A stretch of DNA of 39,442 nucleotides from Aquimarina muelleri DSM 19832 (GCF_000430665.1 NZ_AUML01000045.1:1-39442); one strand, 5' to 3'. Counted from the stretch's first letter, positions 17,700-28,650 are shown. The notes: generated from the letters alone by a model not told the origin. Numbers and translations: made by a program.

Positions 17700-17865
17700 T
17701 GGGTGTTTATTTGCTTTTTGATTTTATTTTAGATGGTAAAAACTGCATAAAAAATAAAATCTCTCTAATTCCGACTTTTAATATACAAAAAACTGTGGAT
17801 TATTATGGTAGTCTTGTGTTTCTGTTAGTTTTTTCATTATAAATATAGCTTTTCAGTGTATGAAA

Positions 17866-17894
17866 AAACCTGTAAAAATAATTTTTACAGGTTT
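17866..17894 (-). terminator. Terminator downstream of clpC
   Basis: AAACCTGTAAAAAT (17866-17879) pairs with ATTTTTACAGGTTT (17881-17894). On the minus strand the stem is followed by further T residues. It lies about 70 bp past the clpC stop. Confidence 0.7.
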
Positions 17895-17960
17895 GTTTTA
17901 GGTTGTTGTAAGGATAACTCCTCTCTCTATGTTGTAAAAAAACTGCTCGTTTTGTTAAAG

Positions 17961-20513
17961 TTATGATTCTGTAGACTTTTCAGCTTTCTTGATAGTGATT
18001 GTCAGTTCTTCGGAATCTTTATCCATATCCATAAAAATAGTGTCTCCTTCCTGAAGCTGGGCATTAATTATTTCTTCAGCAAGAGCGTCTTCGATGTATT
18101 TCTGGATAGCTCTTTTTAGTGGTCTCGCACCGTATTGTTTGTCAAAACCTTTTTCTGTTATATAATCTTTAGCTTTTTCACTCAGTGTTAAATCATATCC
18201 TAGATCTTTTATTCTTCCGTATAATTTATCTAGTTCAATATCTATAATTTTATGAATATCCTCTCTTTCTAGCGCATTAAAAACTACTACATCATCGACT
18301 CTGTTTAAGAATTCTGGAGCAAAGGCTTTCTTTAAAGCATTTTCTATAACTCCTTTTGCATAATCTTCTGCTTGAGTTTTCTTGGCGGTAGTCCCAAAAC
18401 CAACTCCTTGACCAAAATCTTTTAACTTACGAGCTCCTATGTTAGAAGTCATGATGATTATTGCGTTTCTGAAATCAATTTTTCGGCCTAAACTATCTGT
18501 TAGATACCCATCGTCTAATACCTGAAGCATCATATTGAAAACATCTGGATGTGCTTTTTCTATTTCATCTAATAGAATTACGGCATACGGTTTTCTTCTG
18601 ACTTTTTCTGTAAGTTGCCCTCCTTCTTCATACCCTACGTATCCAGGAGGTGCTCCTATAAGTCTAGATACAGCAAACTTTTCCATGTATTCACTCATGT
18701 CGATACGTATTAAAGCATCTTCATTGTCAAAGAGTTCTTTTGCTAAAACTTTTGCTAATTGTGTTTTACCAACACCTGTTTGTCCTAGGAATATAAAAGA
18801 ACCTATTGGCTTATTAGGATCTTTTAGTCCTGCACGATTTCTTTGTATAGCTTTAACTACTTTTTTAACAGCTTCTTCTTGACCGATTACTTTGCCCATA
18901 ATTAAATCAGGTAATTCAGCAAGTTTGTTACTTTCGGTTTGTGCAATACGATTTACAGGTATGCCAGTCATCATAGAAACCACATCAGCAACATTGTCTT
19001 CGCTTACAATTTCCTTATGTAATTTAGAGTCTTTTTCCCACTGTTCTTGAGCTACAACTAGTTCTTTTTCGAGATTTTTTTCATCATCTCTAAGTTTTGC
19101 AGCCTCTTCGTATTTTTGTTTTTTAACTACACTGTTTTTAAGCTCTCTTACCTCTTCTAATTTTTTTTCTAGATCAAGTATTTTTTTAGGAACATCAATA
19201 TTAGTAATGTGTACTCTGGATCCGGCTTCATCTAAAGCATCAATAGCTTTGTCGGGTAAAAAGCGATCTGTCATGTATCGATTCGTTAATTTTACACATG
19301 CTAAAATTGCTTCGGGAGTATAAATAACATTATGATGTTCTTCGTATTTTTCCTTAATATTGTTAAGGATCTCTATAGTTTCTTCGATATTTGTAGGTTC
19401 TACAATCACTTTCTGAAAACGTCTTTCTAAAGCGCCATCTTTTTCTATATATTGCCTATACTCATCTAAGGTGGTAGCTCCTATACATTGAATTTCTCCC
19501 CTTGCTAGTGCAGGTTTAAACATGTTTGAAGCATCCAGACTTCCTGTTGCGCCACCAGCACCAACAATGGTATGGATTTCATCTATAAAAAGAATGATAT
19601 CATCGTTCTTTTCTAATTCATTCATTACCGCCTTCATTCTTTCTTCAAACTGCCCTCTGTATTTTGTTCCAGCCACTAAGCTAGCTAAATCTAGGGTTAC
19701 TACTCTTTTGTCAAATAGGATTCTTGAAACTTTTCGTTGAATTATTCTCAAAGCTAGCCCTTCTGCTATAGCAGATTTACCAACACCAGGTTCTCCTATT
19801 AGTAATGGGTTATTTTTTTTGCGCCTGCTTAATATTTGAGAAACCCGCTCTATTTCTTTAGATCTACCTACTACTGGATCTAGTTTACCTTCTTCTGCCA
19901 TAGCAGTTAAATCTCGTCCAAAGTTATCTAAAACCGGAGTTTTTGATTTTTTTCCTGTTTTAGCTCCTCCAGGGGAGTTAAAAGGGTTTTCTTTAGAATC
20001 ACCCGTTAAATCATCATCGTCTTCAGAAAAGGATTCTGCTTTAGGGTTATCGATATACTCTTCTTCGTTGGTTATCATAAACTTAAATTGGTCTTTAACG
20101 TTATCATAATCTACTTTTAAACGATTTAAAAGTTTTGTAGTTGGGTCGTTTTCATTTCTTAGAATGCATAATAAAAGATGTGCAGTATTTATAGAGGCAC
20201 TCTGAAATAGTTTTGCTTCCAAAAACGTAGTTTTTAACGCTCTTTCCGCTTGTCTAGTTAAATGTAAGTTTTTTTTCTCATTTGAAGCGACTGCCACACT
20301 AGGGTTTGCCGGACTGAGGATTTCAACCTTTCTTCTTAAATTTGTTAAATCAATATCTAAAGCATCAAGGATACTTATCGCTTTTCCGCTTCCATCTCGT
20401 AGCAATCCTAGCATAAGATGTTCTGTGCCAATAAAATCGTGCCCCAATCTAAGTGCTTCTTCTTTACTGTATGCTATAACATCTTTGACTCTGGGAGAAA
20501 AATTATCATCCAT
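17961..20513 (-). CDS. clpC: ClpC-type AAA+ unfoldase (ATP-dependent Clp protease ATP-binding subunit)
   Basis: An 850-residue Hsp100 chaperone that unfolds proteins for ClpP. A double Clp-N domain (about 1-145) is followed by an acidic linker (SEDDDDLTGDSKE). The first AAA+ module has Walker A GEPGVGKS at 240-247 and Walker B ILFIDE ending at 312. A UVR-type coiled-coil middle domain (about 445-490, KKQKYEEAAKLRDDE) marks it as ClpC. The second AAA+ module has GQTGVGKT at 577-584 and VILLDEIEKAHPDVF. GQGVGFG provides the VGF-type loop used to dock on ClpP. Length is standard. clpP is not in the window. It is monocistronic and divergent from gyrA. Confidence 0.95.
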   Translation of the reverse strand: MDDNFSPRVKDVIAYSKEEALRLGHDFIGTEHLMLGLLRDGSGKAISILDALDIDLTNLRRKVEILSPANPSVAVASNEKKNLHLTRQAERALKTTFLEAKLFQSASINTAHLLLCILRNENDPTTKLLNRLKVDYDNVKDQFKFMITNEEEYIDNPKAESFSEDDDDLTGDSKENPFNSPGGAKTGKKSKTPVLDNFGRDLTAMAEEGKLDPVVGRSKEIERVSQILSRRKKNNPLLIGEPGVGKSAIAEGLALRIIQRKVSRILFDKRVVTLDLASLVAGTKYRGQFEERMKAVMNELEKNDDIILFIDEIHTIVGAGGATGSLDASNMFKPALARGEIQCIGATTLDEYRQYIEKDGALERRFQKVIVEPTNIEETIEILNNIKEKYEEHHNVIYTPEAILACVKLTNRYMTDRFLPDKAIDALDEAGSRVHITNIDVPKKILDLEKKLEEVRELKNSVVKKQKYEEAAKLRDDEKNLEKELVVAQEQWEKDSKLHKEIVSEDNVADVVSMMTGIPVNRIAQTESNKLAELPDLIMGKVIGQEEAVKKVVKAIQRNRAGLKDPNKPIGSFIFLGQTGVGKTQLAKVLAKELFDNEDALIRIDMSEYMEKFAVSRLIGAPPGYVGYEEGGQLTEKVRRKPYAVILLDEIEKAHPDVFNMMLQVLDDGYLTDSLGRKIDFRNAIIIMTSNIGARKLKDFGQGVGFGTTAKKTQAEDYAKGVIENALKKAFAPEFLNRVDDVVVFNALEREDIHKIIDIELDKLYGRIKDLGYDLTLSEKAKDYITEKGFDKQYGARPLKRAIQKYIEDALAEEIINAQLQEGDTIFMDMDKDSEELTITIKKAEKSTES

Positions 20514-20846
20514 AAAATTATTCTCTTTCTTTTTTCTTTATAACTAAAATAGTAATTTTTAGAATTATATTGACAAAAAACTATTCTTTTTAATCGATGA
20601 TTAACATATACCTTTAATATAAAAAGTAATTTGTCATATAATTTTAATGTTTTTTACTTCTATATTGTAAATAGACAAAAAATGCTTTAATAATCAAAAC
20701 CTATAATAATAGACTTATTAACTATATATATCCTTATTATTGTTAATAAATTACGTATATTACATAGATGAATAGGTGTTAAAACAGTCTTAGATTGTTT
20801 AAATTAGCGCGTTTAATTAATTAATTTTAGAATAAAAAAATTTTTT
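20514..20846. other. Divergent clpC/gyrA intergenic region
   Basis: This 333-bp, very AT-rich region separates the two divergent start codons and must contain both promoters. I could not find a clean TTG-N19-TAnnTTTG pair on either strand, nor a CtsR- or HrcA-like inverted repeat. There is no gene or repeat. Confidence 0.5.
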
Positions 20847-23387
20847 ATGGCAGAAGGAGAAAAGCTTATACCTATCAATATAGAAGATGAGATGAAATCT
20901 GCATACATTGATTATTCAATGTCTGTTATTGTTTCTCGAGCTCTTCCGGATGTTAGAGATGGTCTTAAACCCGTACATAGACGTGTTTTGTTTGGTATGT
21001 ATGAATTGGGTGTTAAAGCAAATAGTGCTCATAAGAAATCTGCAAGAATTGTAGGAGAGGTATTAGGTAAGTATCACCCTCATGGAGATACTTCGGTATA
21101 TGACACTATGGTTCGTATGGCTCAAGAATGGAGTTTGAGGTACATGCTTGTAGATGGTCAGGGTAACTTTGGTTCTGTAGATGGAGATAGTCCTGCAGCA
21201 ATGCGTTATACAGAGGCAAGAATGCGTAAGATATCTGAGGATATGCTAGCTGATATTGAAAAAGAAACTGTAGATCATACTCTTAACTTTGATGATACAT
21301 TATTAGAGCCAACAGTTCTCCCTACAAGAGTACCAGGGTTATTAATTAATGGTGCTTCTGGTATTGCAGTAGGTATGGCTACCAATATGCCTCCTCATAA
21401 TTTAAGTGAGGTTGTGGATGGTACTATTGCTTACATTGAAAATAATGATATTGAAATAGATGAACTTATACAGCATATCAAGGCACCTGATTTTCCTACA
21501 GGAGGTACAATTTACGGATATGATGGAGTAAGAGAAGCTTTTAAGACAGGTAGGGGAAGGATTGTAATGCGAGCCAAAGCTATTTTTGAGGAAGTTAATG
21601 GAAGAGAGTCTATTATCGTAACAGAAATTCCTTATCAGGTAAATAAGGCGGACATGATTAAAAAGACTGCCGATCTTGTAAATGATAAAAAAATAGACGG
21701 AATCTCTACGATTCGAGATGAATCTGATAGAAATGGTATGCGTATTGTGTACGTTTTAAAACGAGATGCAATACCTAATATAGTTCTAAATCTTTTATAT
21801 AAATATACAGCATTACAATCTTCTTTTAGTGTTAATAACATTGCCTTAGTAAAAGGCAGACCACAGTTATTAAATGTGAAAGAAATGATTTATCATTTTG
21901 TTGAACATAGACACGAAGTTGTTATTCGCCGTACAAGATATGAATTAAGGAAAGCCGAAGAAAGAGCACATATTCTAGAGGGTTTAATTATTGCATCGGA
22001 TAATATAGACGAGGTAATAGCTTTAATAAGAGCGTCTTCTAATGCAGATGAAGCTCGCGAAAAATTAATTGAAAGATTTAAATTATCCGAACTTCAGGCA
22101 AAAGCAATTGTAGAAATGCGCTTACGCCAGCTTACTGGACTAGAGCAGGATAAATTACGTGCAGAGTATGAAGAATTGATGAAAACTATTGAAGATCTTA
22201 AAGATATCTTAGATAAGAAAGATCGTAGAATGCAAATCATCAAAGACGAGTTGATCGAAGTAAAAGAAAAGTATGGAGATGAACGCCGTTCTCAAATCGA
22301 ATATGCAGGAGGAGATTTAAGTATTGAAGATATGATCCCGAATGAAAAAGTAGTAATAACTATTTCTCATGCAGGATATATTAAAAGAACATCTCTTAAT
22401 GAATATAAAAAACAGCATAGAGGGGGAGTAGGACAAAAAGGAAGTACAACACGTAATGAAGATTTTCTTGAACATCTATTTGTAGGAACAAATCATCAAT
22501 ATATGTTATTTTTTACGCAAACAGGGAAATGTTTCTGGATGCGTGTGTATGAAATTCCAGAGGGTAGTAAAACATCTAAAGGAAGAGCTATTCAAAACCT
22601 AATTAATATACATAGTGATGATAAAGTGAAAGCTTTTATTTGTACTCAGGATCTTAAAGACGAAGAGTATATTAATTCTCATTATGTCATAATGGCAACA
22701 AAGAAAGGTCAGGTCAAAAAGACATCATTAGAGCAATACTCTAGACCAAGGACTAATGGTATAAATGCTATTACGATAAAGGATGGTGATGAACTTCTTG
22801 AGGCTAAATTAACAGATGGTAAGAGTCAGGTAATGCTTGCTGTAAAATCTGGTAAGGCAATACGATTTGAAGAAGAAAAAACGAGACCAATGGGTCGTGG
22901 AGCATCTGGGGTAAGAGGAATACGATTAGCAGATGACAAAGACGAAGTAATAGGAATGGTTGCTGTAAATGAAATGGACAGTAATATTTTGGTGGTTTCA
23001 GAAAATGGTTATGGTAAACGTTCAAAGTTAGAAGATTATAGAGTAACCAATAGAGGTGGTAAAGGAGTAAAGACTATCTCTGTAACTAAAAAAACAGGTA
23101 ACCTTGTAGCTGTTAAAAATGTTACAGATCAAGATGATTTAATGATTATTAATAAATCAGGAATAGCTATTAGACTTGCTATAGAAGATTTAAGAGTAAT
23201 GGGGCGTGCAACACAAGGGGTACGATTGATTAACCTTAAAGGGAAAGATTCTATTGCTGCAGTAGCAAAAGTTATGCACGATGATGATGAAATAGTAGAA
23301 GATGATATTATAGAAGATGTAGACGCTTCTACTGAAGATCCAGATATTTCTATAGATGGCACGAATGTTGATAAAGAAACAGAATAA
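20847..23387 (+). CDS. gyrA: DNA gyrase subunit A
   Basis: An 846-residue type II topoisomerase subunit that breaks and rejoins DNA during negative supercoiling. The winged-helix region reads [18 protein letters not shown]. The catalytic Tyr is Y121 in [10 protein letters not shown]. At the positions equivalent to E. coli Ser83 and Asp87 are T82 and D86. The C-terminal pinwheel has blade motifs [29 protein letters not shown] and [10 protein letters not shown]; the GyrA-box is QHRGGVG, which differs from the usual QRRGGKG by His and Val. An acidic tail ([20 protein letters not shown]) closes it. A TPR gene follows 31 bp downstream. Confidence 0.95.
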   Translation: MAEGEKLIPINIEDEMKSAYIDYSMSVIVSRALPDVRDGLKPVHRRVLFGMYELGVKANSAHKKSARIVGEVLGKYHPHGDTSVYDTMVRMAQEWSLRYMLVDGQGNFGSVDGDSPAAMRYTEARMRKISEDMLADIEKETVDHTLNFDDTLLEPTVLPTRVPGLLINGASGIAVGMATNMPPHNLSEVVDGTIAYIENNDIEIDELIQHIKAPDFPTGGTIYGYDGVREAFKTGRGRIVMRAKAIFEEVNGRESIIVTEIPYQVNKADMIKKTADLVNDKKIDGISTIRDESDRNGMRIVYVLKRDAIPNIVLNLLYKYTALQSSFSVNNIALVKGRPQLLNVKEMIYHFVEHRHEVVIRRTRYELRKAEERAHILEGLIIASDNIDEVIALIRASSNADEAREKLIERFKLSELQAKAIVEMRLRQLTGLEQDKLRAEYEELMKTIEDLKDILDKKDRRMQIIKDELIEVKEKYGDERRSQIEYAGGDLSIEDMIPNEKVVITISHAGYIKRTSLNEYKKQHRGGVGQKGSTTRNEDFLEHLFVGTNHQYMLFFTQTGKCFWMRVYEIPEGSKTSKGRAIQNLINIHSDDKVKAFICTQDLKDEEYINSHYVIMATKKGQVKKTSLEQYSRPRTNGINAITIKDGDELLEAKLTDGKSQVMLAVKSGKAIRFEEEKTRPMGRGASGVRGIRLADDKDEVIGMVAVNEMDSNILVVSENGYGKRSKLEDYRVTNRGGKGVKTISVTKKTGNLVAVKNVTDQDDLMIINKSGIAIRLAIEDLRVMGRATQGVRLINLKGKDSIAAVAKVMHDDDEIVEDDIIEDVDASTEDPDISIDGTNVDKETE

Positions 23388-23418
23388 TAAACAAATCCCA
23401 ATTTTAAAAAATAAAGTA

Positions 23419-24693
23419 ATGAAGACTAAATTTATCGTAGTACTATTCTTAGCATTTAGTGCTGTTGGATTTTCTCAAAAACAAGCATTAAAAGAAGCTT
23501 CCAAAGCTCTAAAGTCTGGTAATATGGATATAGCGGCAGAAGCATTAAAAGCAGCAGAAGGGCAATTAAGTGCCGCCGATGAAAAATTAAAAGCACAATA
23601 TTATTTTCTTAAAGGACAGGTTTTAGCTTCTTCTGCGGGAGATTCTTTGGCGAAGATAGAAGGTGCTGCTAATGCGTATAATAAAACAATTGAAATAGAA
23701 AAAGCTGGTGGAGGATCTAAATATGGTACAGATGCAACTCAGAAAATACAGAAAATACGCCAGTCTTTGGTTGAAAAAGCAATAAAAGATCAGGATGTAA
23801 AAAATTATAAAGGAGCATCGGAAAAACTTTATTTAGCATATACCACAAATAAAGCAGATACTACTTATTTGTATTATGCAGCGAGTAATGCGGTTAATGG
23901 TAAGCACTACATGGAAGCTCTAAAATATTACAATGAGTTAAAAGATCTTGGTTTTAGTGGAGTAAAGGAAGAATACGTAGCGACTAATAAGGAAACAGGA
24001 GAAGTAGAACCTTTTGATTCAAAACAAACAAGAGATTTTTCTGTAAAGTCAGGTACATATATTAAACCAGAATTACGTAAATCTGAATCTAGAAAAGGAG
24101 AAATAGCTAAAAACATAGCTTTGATCTATATGAGTGAAGGAAAAGATGAAGAAGCGATAGCTGCAATTGAAGACGCAAAAAAAGAAAACCCTAATGATTC
24201 TACTTTAATGCAAGCAGAAGCAGATCTTTATTACAAATTAGGCAATATAGCAAAGTATAAAGAGATTATGGAAAAAATAGTTGCTAACGATCCTGAAAAC
24301 CCAGATTTATTATACAACTTAGGGGTTAGCGCATCTCGTTTGGGAGATAATGATCAGGCTTTAGGTTATTATAAAAAATCATTAGAATTAAGACCAGATT
24401 ATGCTTCAGCTCAAATAAATATAGCTTCTATTCTTTTAGGAGGAGAAACTAAAATTGTTGATGAAATGAATGCTCTTGGGACATCTTCAAAAGATAATAA
24501 AAGATACGAAGAACTTAAAGTTGCAAGAGAAGATCTATATAAAAGTGCAGTTCCGTATTTAGAAGGAGCCTTGAAGAGTCAACCAGATAATGTTGAGGCT
24601 ATACGTACTTTAATGAATATCTTTTATCAGTTAGATGATCCTAAAGCTGATGAAATGAAAAATAAACTTAAAGCTTTAGAAGGAGGTAATTAA
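23419..24693 (+). CDS. Exported tetratricopeptide-repeat protein
   Basis: A 424-residue exported protein. The start is the ATG at 23419, chosen because it begins the signal peptide MKTKFIVVLFLAFSAVGFSQ; an in-frame ATG at 23356 inside gyrA is not credible. Helical repeat units follow, of which the clearest are TPR motifs at about 260-345 (GEIAKNIALIYMSEGKDEEA, ADLYYKLGNIAKYKEIMEKI, PDLLYNLGVSASRLGDNDQA, YYKKSLELRPDYASAQINIA). TPR proteins are scaffolds, so the partner is unknown. It lies immediately behind gyrA and ends in a strong terminator, so the two are probably one operon, an arrangement I recall in other Flavobacteria. Confidence 0.85.
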   Translation: MKTKFIVVLFLAFSAVGFSQKQALKEASKALKSGNMDIAAEALKAAEGQLSAADEKLKAQYYFLKGQVLASSAGDSLAKIEGAANAYNKTIEIEKAGGGSKYGTDATQKIQKIRQSLVEKAIKDQDVKNYKGASEKLYLAYTTNKADTTYLYYAASNAVNGKHYMEALKYYNELKDLGFSGVKEEYVATNKETGEVEPFDSKQTRDFSVKSGTYIKPELRKSESRKGEIAKNIALIYMSEGKDEEAIAAIEDAKKENPNDSTLMQAEADLYYKLGNIAKYKEIMEKIVANDPENPDLLYNLGVSASRLGDNDQALGYYKKSLELRPDYASAQINIASILLGGETKIVDEMNALGTSSKDNKRYEELKVAREDLYKSAVPYLEGALKSQPDNVEAIRTLMNIFYQLDDPKADEMKNKLKALEGGN

Positions 24694-24710
24694 TAAGCTA
24701 CCTTTCTAAT

Positions 24711-24758
24711 AATAAACTAAATAGCCCTGTGTAAAAACACAGGGCTATTTAGTTTATT
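24711..24758. terminator. Strong bidirectional terminator after the gyrA operon
   Basis: A 22-nt arm (24711-24732) and its perfect complement (24737-24758) flank an AAAA loop; the core reads ATAGCCCTGTGT. It also covers the stop codon of the convergent methyltransferase gene. Confidence 0.85.
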
Positions 24759-25419
24759 ATAGTTTTTTTATTTTTACTACAGAGTACTTTCTGTCGACTA
24801 AATCACCAGATTTACTTTTCACTCTTTCGGTTTTATTAGCAATTTCTATTATTTCTAAATCTATTTTCTTTATAAGTTGGTGTAAGTCCTTATTGTCATA
24901 AAGATTAAATTTTTCTTTTACAAAAGGAAGGTTTTTCATGAACTCTTTCTGAGCGAATGTCAAAACTAAGATCCCGTCTTTTTTTAAAACTCGATGAATT
25001 TCTCTTAAAAAAGCTGCTGGTTTTTTCCAGAAATAGATAGTGTTAACTGTAAATATTTTATGAAAAGAATCCTTAGAGAATGGAATTTTGATTCCGTTAT
25101 ATATATCAAAATTAACATCATTTCTTAGTATAAGCTCTTTATTAATTCGTTCAGCTTCATCTTTCATTGTTTTTGATATTTCTAACCCATAATATTGAAC
25201 ATTTTTTATTTTGTCGAATATTTTTTTGAGATGGGCACAATTTCCATGACCAATTTCCAAGATAATATCAGACTCTGATAAATTTAAAAAATCAATAGAA
25301 GAAATTGTCATTTGAATATTAGATTCATTCATGTTTTCAGCAATCTTAATTCCAAACTCTCCTTCAGGGTTAGATAGCTGTTTTTCAATTTCTTTTAACT
25401 CATCATCACTAAAATTCAT
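24757..25419 (-). CDS. Class I SAM-dependent methyltransferase
   Basis: A 220-residue methyltransferase. The SAM-binding motif I is DIILEIGHGNCAHLKKIF (about residues 49-66), with the acidic motif II in VQYYGLEISKTM. Post-motif sequence is FDIYNGIKIPFSKDSFHKIF, and FLREIHRVLKKDGILVLTFA is the usual Methyltransf_11 strand-helix. The acceptor cannot be told. The glycine loop is GHGN where GCGTG-like sequences are more usual. No operon partner; pheT lies upstream on the same strand with its own terminator between. Confidence 0.85.
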   Translation of the reverse strand: MNFSDDELKEIEKQLSNPEGEFGIKIAENMNESNIQMTISSIDFLNLSESDIILEIGHGNCAHLKKIFDKIKNVQYYGLEISKTMKDEAERINKELILRNDVNFDIYNGIKIPFSKDSFHKIFTVNTIYFWKKPAAFLREIHRVLKKDGILVLTFAQKEFMKNLPFVKEKFNLYDNKDLHQLIKKIDLEIIEIANKTERVKSKSGDLVDRKYSVVKIKKL

Positions 25420-25536
25420 AATCAGTATTTAAAATTTGGTTTAATTTAAGTTGATTCACTGGATTTTCATTGAATTTGTTTAGATATAGTAAAACATTAA
25501 CTTTATGTTTTTTTTGATAAATGGTATTAGAAACTA

Positions 25537-25574
25537 AAAAAGGTAATACCCTTTAAATGGAGTATTACCTTTTT
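25537..25574 (-). terminator. Terminator downstream of pheT
   Basis: AAAAAGGTAATAC (25537-25549) pairs perfectly with GTATTACCTTTTT (25562-25574). On the minus strand the stem ends in a T run about 36 bp past the pheT stop. Confidence 0.75.
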
Positions 25575-25609
25575 CTCAGTTTAATAGTAAAAATAAAGAA
25601 GTATTATGT

Positions 25610-28036
25610 TTAGCGTAATTCTGCTCCTAATTTACTTTCAAAGTTATATTGTAACTTATTCATGATTTTATCAATTTGCTTATCGGTAAGAGTCTTTTTA
25701 TCGTCTTGTAATGTAAAACTTACTGCATAAGATTTTTTACCTTTAGGCAAGTTTTTTCCTTGATAGACATCAAATAAACTAACCTCCTTCAAAAATGATT
25801 TTTCTGTTTGTTTTGCAAGGGTATGAATCTCTTCAAAATTAATAGATTCGTCTAATAAAAGGGCAAAATCTCGACGCACTTCAGGAAATTTAGAGATATC
25901 AGTATATTTTACTTTATTGTATCTTGTGTATTCTAAAACAGTATCCCATTTAAAATCTGCAAATAAAACCTCTTGTGATATAGAAAAATGTTTTGTGATA
26001 CGCTTTTTTACAATTCCAAGATCTACTAATTTAGATTTGCCTATATATAATGAAATACCTTCTGCAAATAGGTTATTTTGTATAGGTGTTGTTTTTAGTT
26101 TGGTTATTCCTAAACGATCTAAAATAGATAAAACAATTCCTTTTAAATAAAAGAAGTCGCTGGTTTTTGAATTAATATTCCAAGTTTCTTGTGATCTGTT
26201 ACCAGAAATAAGAACACTTAAATGTTTATTTTCGATTCTTCCGCTTTCGTAGCTATGGTAGGTCTTACCGAATTCAAATAATTTAAGATCTGCACGTTTT
26301 CTATTAATATTATAAGATACTGCCTCTAATCCTGAAAACAACATAGATCTTCTTAATATTGCTAAATCATTACTTAGAGGATTTAGCATCACTACATCAT
26401 TTTCACTTTTAAGTTGCTCATTTAGGGAGGTATATTCTGGAGATGTAAGCGAATTGGCTAACATCTCATTAAACCCTTGGGCTGCTAATTGGTTAGAAAT
26501 AGTATTTTGTATATTATGATCTGCAAATTTATCAATATTAGATATCGAAGCATTTAATTTTTGAGTGAAACTAATATTATTATAGCCGTATACTCTAAGT
26601 ATCTCTTCAATAACATCTGCTTCTCTTTGTACATCATTTCTATAGGCAGGTATGGTTAAACCAACACCAGATTCTGTTACACTATTAATTTTAATGTCTA
26701 GTGAGGTAAGTATCTTTTTAATAGTTTCTGGTGGTAATTCTTCTCCTATTAATTTAGTTGTATTTTCAAAAGATAAGAATACTTGAAAATCTTCTATTTT
26801 TTTAGGGTATAAATCTATAATCTCACTAGAAATAACTCCTCCTGCAAATTCTTGTATTAATAAAGCGGCTCTTTTAAGAGCGTATTCTGTGATATTTGGA
26901 TCAATCCCTCGTTCAAACCTAAAAGATGCGTCTGTGTTTAAACCATGTCGTTTAGCAGTTTTTCGAATACTAACAGGATCAAAATATGCACTTTCTAAGA
27001 AAACAGAAGTGGTAGTTTTTGTTACACCAGAGTTAACACCTCCAAAAACCCCAGCAATACAAAGTGGTTTTACGGCATCACAAATCATTAAATCTTCTGG
27101 ATGTAGCTCTCTTTCTACTTCGTCTAATGTTGTGAATTTAGTACCTGTTTCAATTGTTTTTACTTCAATTTTATTTCCTTCAATATTATGCGCGTCAAAA
27201 GCGTGTAAAGGTTGCCCTAATTCATGTAAAACATAATTGGTAACATCTACAACATTATTTTTAGGAGTAACTCCAATAGCTTTTAATCTATGTTGTATCC
27301 ATGTGGGAGATTCCTTAACTTTAATATCAGAAATTATTACACCGCAATATCTTGGAGCTAAATTTGGTTTTTTTACTTCCACATCAATTTTATGTAGTCT
27401 GTTTTCTACTCTAAAACTGCTAACTGAAGGAGTAATAAGTTCTAAATTAATATCTTTTTGGGATAGTCCAGCTTTAAGATCACGAGCAACTCCCCAATGG
27501 CTCATAGCATCTGCACGATTTGGGGTAAGACCAATTTCAAAAATTTTATCATTTTCAATATCAAATATTTTAGAAGCTTTTGTGCCTACGGAGATATCTG
27601 TATCTAAAACCATAATTCCATCATGATTTTTTCCCAAACCTAATTCATCTTCTGCACAGATCATTCCATGACTTTCTTCGCCTCGTATTTTCCCTTTTTT
27701 TATTACCCATTCCTTTCCTTGTTCATCGTATAACTTAGTGCCAATAGTAGCTACAGGAACTTTTTGACCTGCAGCAACATTAGGTGCGCCACAAACTATC
27801 TGTACTTGCTGACCATTACCTAAATCAACTTTTGTAATTTTTAATTTATCTGCATTAGGATGTTTTTCGCAGGTAATAACTTGTCCTACGACAACACCTT
27901 CTAATCCTCCTTTTACACTTTGATAAGCATCTATTCCTTCTACTTCTAAACCTAAATCGGTAAGAAGTTCACCAGTTTTTTCGACATCCCAATCGGTCTT
28001 GATAAATTGTTTTAGCCAGTTATATGAAATCTTCAT
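25610..28036 (-). CDS. pheT: Phenylalanine-tRNA ligase beta subunit
   Basis: An 808-residue beta subunit of the alpha2-beta2 enzyme that charges tRNA-Phe. The N-terminal EMAP/tRNA-binding domain (about 40-150) contains CEKHPNADKLKITKVDLG, IVCGAPNVAAGQKVPVA and GEESHGMICAEDELGLG. The B3/B4 editing domain covers about 210-390 (VVDVTNYVLHELGQPLHAFD, FLESAYFDPVSIRKTAKRHG). The B5 domain has YRNDVQREADVIEEILRVYG. The C-terminal anticodon-binding (FDX-ACB) domain begins around KFPEVRRDFALLLDESI. All domains are present at standard length. pheS is not adjacent, which is common in Bacteroidota. Confidence 0.95.
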   Translation of the reverse strand: MKISYNWLKQFIKTDWDVEKTGELLTDLGLEVEGIDAYQSVKGGLEGVVVGQVITCEKHPNADKLKITKVDLGNGQQVQIVCGAPNVAAGQKVPVATIGTKLYDEQGKEWVIKKGKIRGEESHGMICAEDELGLGKNHDGIMVLDTDISVGTKASKIFDIENDKIFEIGLTPNRADAMSHWGVARDLKAGLSQKDINLELITPSVSSFRVENRLHKIDVEVKKPNLAPRYCGVIISDIKVKESPTWIQHRLKAIGVTPKNNVVDVTNYVLHELGQPLHAFDAHNIEGNKIEVKTIETGTKFTTLDEVERELHPEDLMICDAVKPLCIAGVFGGVNSGVTKTTTSVFLESAYFDPVSIRKTAKRHGLNTDASFRFERGIDPNITEYALKRAALLIQEFAGGVISSEIIDLYPKKIEDFQVFLSFENTTKLIGEELPPETIKKILTSLDIKINSVTESGVGLTIPAYRNDVQREADVIEEILRVYGYNNISFTQKLNASISNIDKFADHNIQNTISNQLAAQGFNEMLANSLTSPEYTSLNEQLKSENDVVMLNPLSNDLAILRRSMLFSGLEAVSYNINRKRADLKLFEFGKTYHSYESGRIENKHLSVLISGNRSQETWNINSKTSDFFYLKGIVLSILDRLGITKLKTTPIQNNLFAEGISLYIGKSKLVDLGIVKKRITKHFSISQEVLFADFKWDTVLEYTRYNKVKYTDISKFPEVRRDFALLLDESINFEEIHTLAKQTEKSFLKEVSLFDVYQGKNLPKGKKSYAVSFTLQDDKKTLTDKQIDKIMNKLQYNFESKLGAELR

Positions 28037-28062
28037 CGGTACTCTTTCTAAAATTCAGTTGG

Positions 28063-28092
28063 TAAAGATACTATATTGGGTAGAGGATACAA
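28063..28092 (-). promoter_or_regulatory. Promoter of pheT
   Basis: On the minus strand TTG (28092-28090) is followed after 19 bp by TATCTTTA (28070-28063), one base from TAnnTTTG. The leader to the start codon is under 30 bp, leaving no room for a T-box or attenuator. Confidence 0.55.
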
Positions 28093-28236
28093 ATTAGAAC
28101 TATCTTATCTTCATAAAAAAGAAAGTAATTTTTTTTAATAATTTCATTGTAAGGAAATTGAAAGTATGTAATAAAGTGATTTTCATGATTTAAAGACCTG
28201 TTTTTTTATTATTTTTGATATATACAAAAATATATA

Positions 28237-28650
28237 ATGATGAATCCCCTTAAATATATACTATTAGTCGTTTGTTTTATTTTGTTTGGAAATACCGCTT
28301 TTTCGCAAGAAAAAAAAACAGAAAACCCAGATAAAATAAAAAGTAAAGAATCTAAGAATAAAAAGGTTCAAAAACAAGATGGTTTAGAGACTCAAAGTTT
28401 GCCTACTAAGTCTAGTATTCCTATGTCTATTAAAAAAAAGAAACAGGGAAAAGAAAAAATGACATCCAATATATTGAAATCACACCAAACAAAAGATGGA
28501 GATGAAGTATTTTATTTGAATGATGAAAATGTTAAAAACTTAAAAGTAAAAAGTAAAAAAGAGACTAATACTACGAATATTTTAGTAATACGAGATTCTG
28601 AAAAACTAGAGCAATTAAAAAAAGGAAAAGCGGTAAAGATTAAAGAATAA
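28237..28650 (+). CDS. Small exported lysine-rich protein, unknown function
   Basis: A 137-residue protein with a signal peptide (MMNPLKYILLVVCFILFGNT, ending AFSQ). The mature region is mostly Lys, Ser, Glu and Asn (EKKTENPDKIKSKESKNKKV), with one more ordered stretch, GDEVFYLNDENVKNLKVK. The start could be the second Met at 28240. I do not recognise a family. It is followed by two other short exported charged proteins (28875 and 29121), separated from them by a repeat copy. Confidence 0.7.
   Translation: MMNPLKYILLVVCFILFGNTAFSQEKKTENPDKIKSKESKNKKVQKQDGLETQSLPTKSSIPMSIKKKKQGKEKMTSNILKSHQTKDGDEVFYLNDENVKNLKVKSKKETNTTNILVIRDSEKLEQLKKGKAVKIKE

Noticed and set aside
20847..23387. Thr at GyrA position 82 (equivalent to E. 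coli Ser83) as a quinolone-resistance change
   Set aside because: From memory, Thr is the normal residue there in Flavobacterium relatives such as F. psychrophilum; D86 is also unchanged.
28037..28092. T-box or attenuator in front of pheT
   Set aside because: The leader from the predicted promoter to the start codon is under 30 bases, too short for such a structure.
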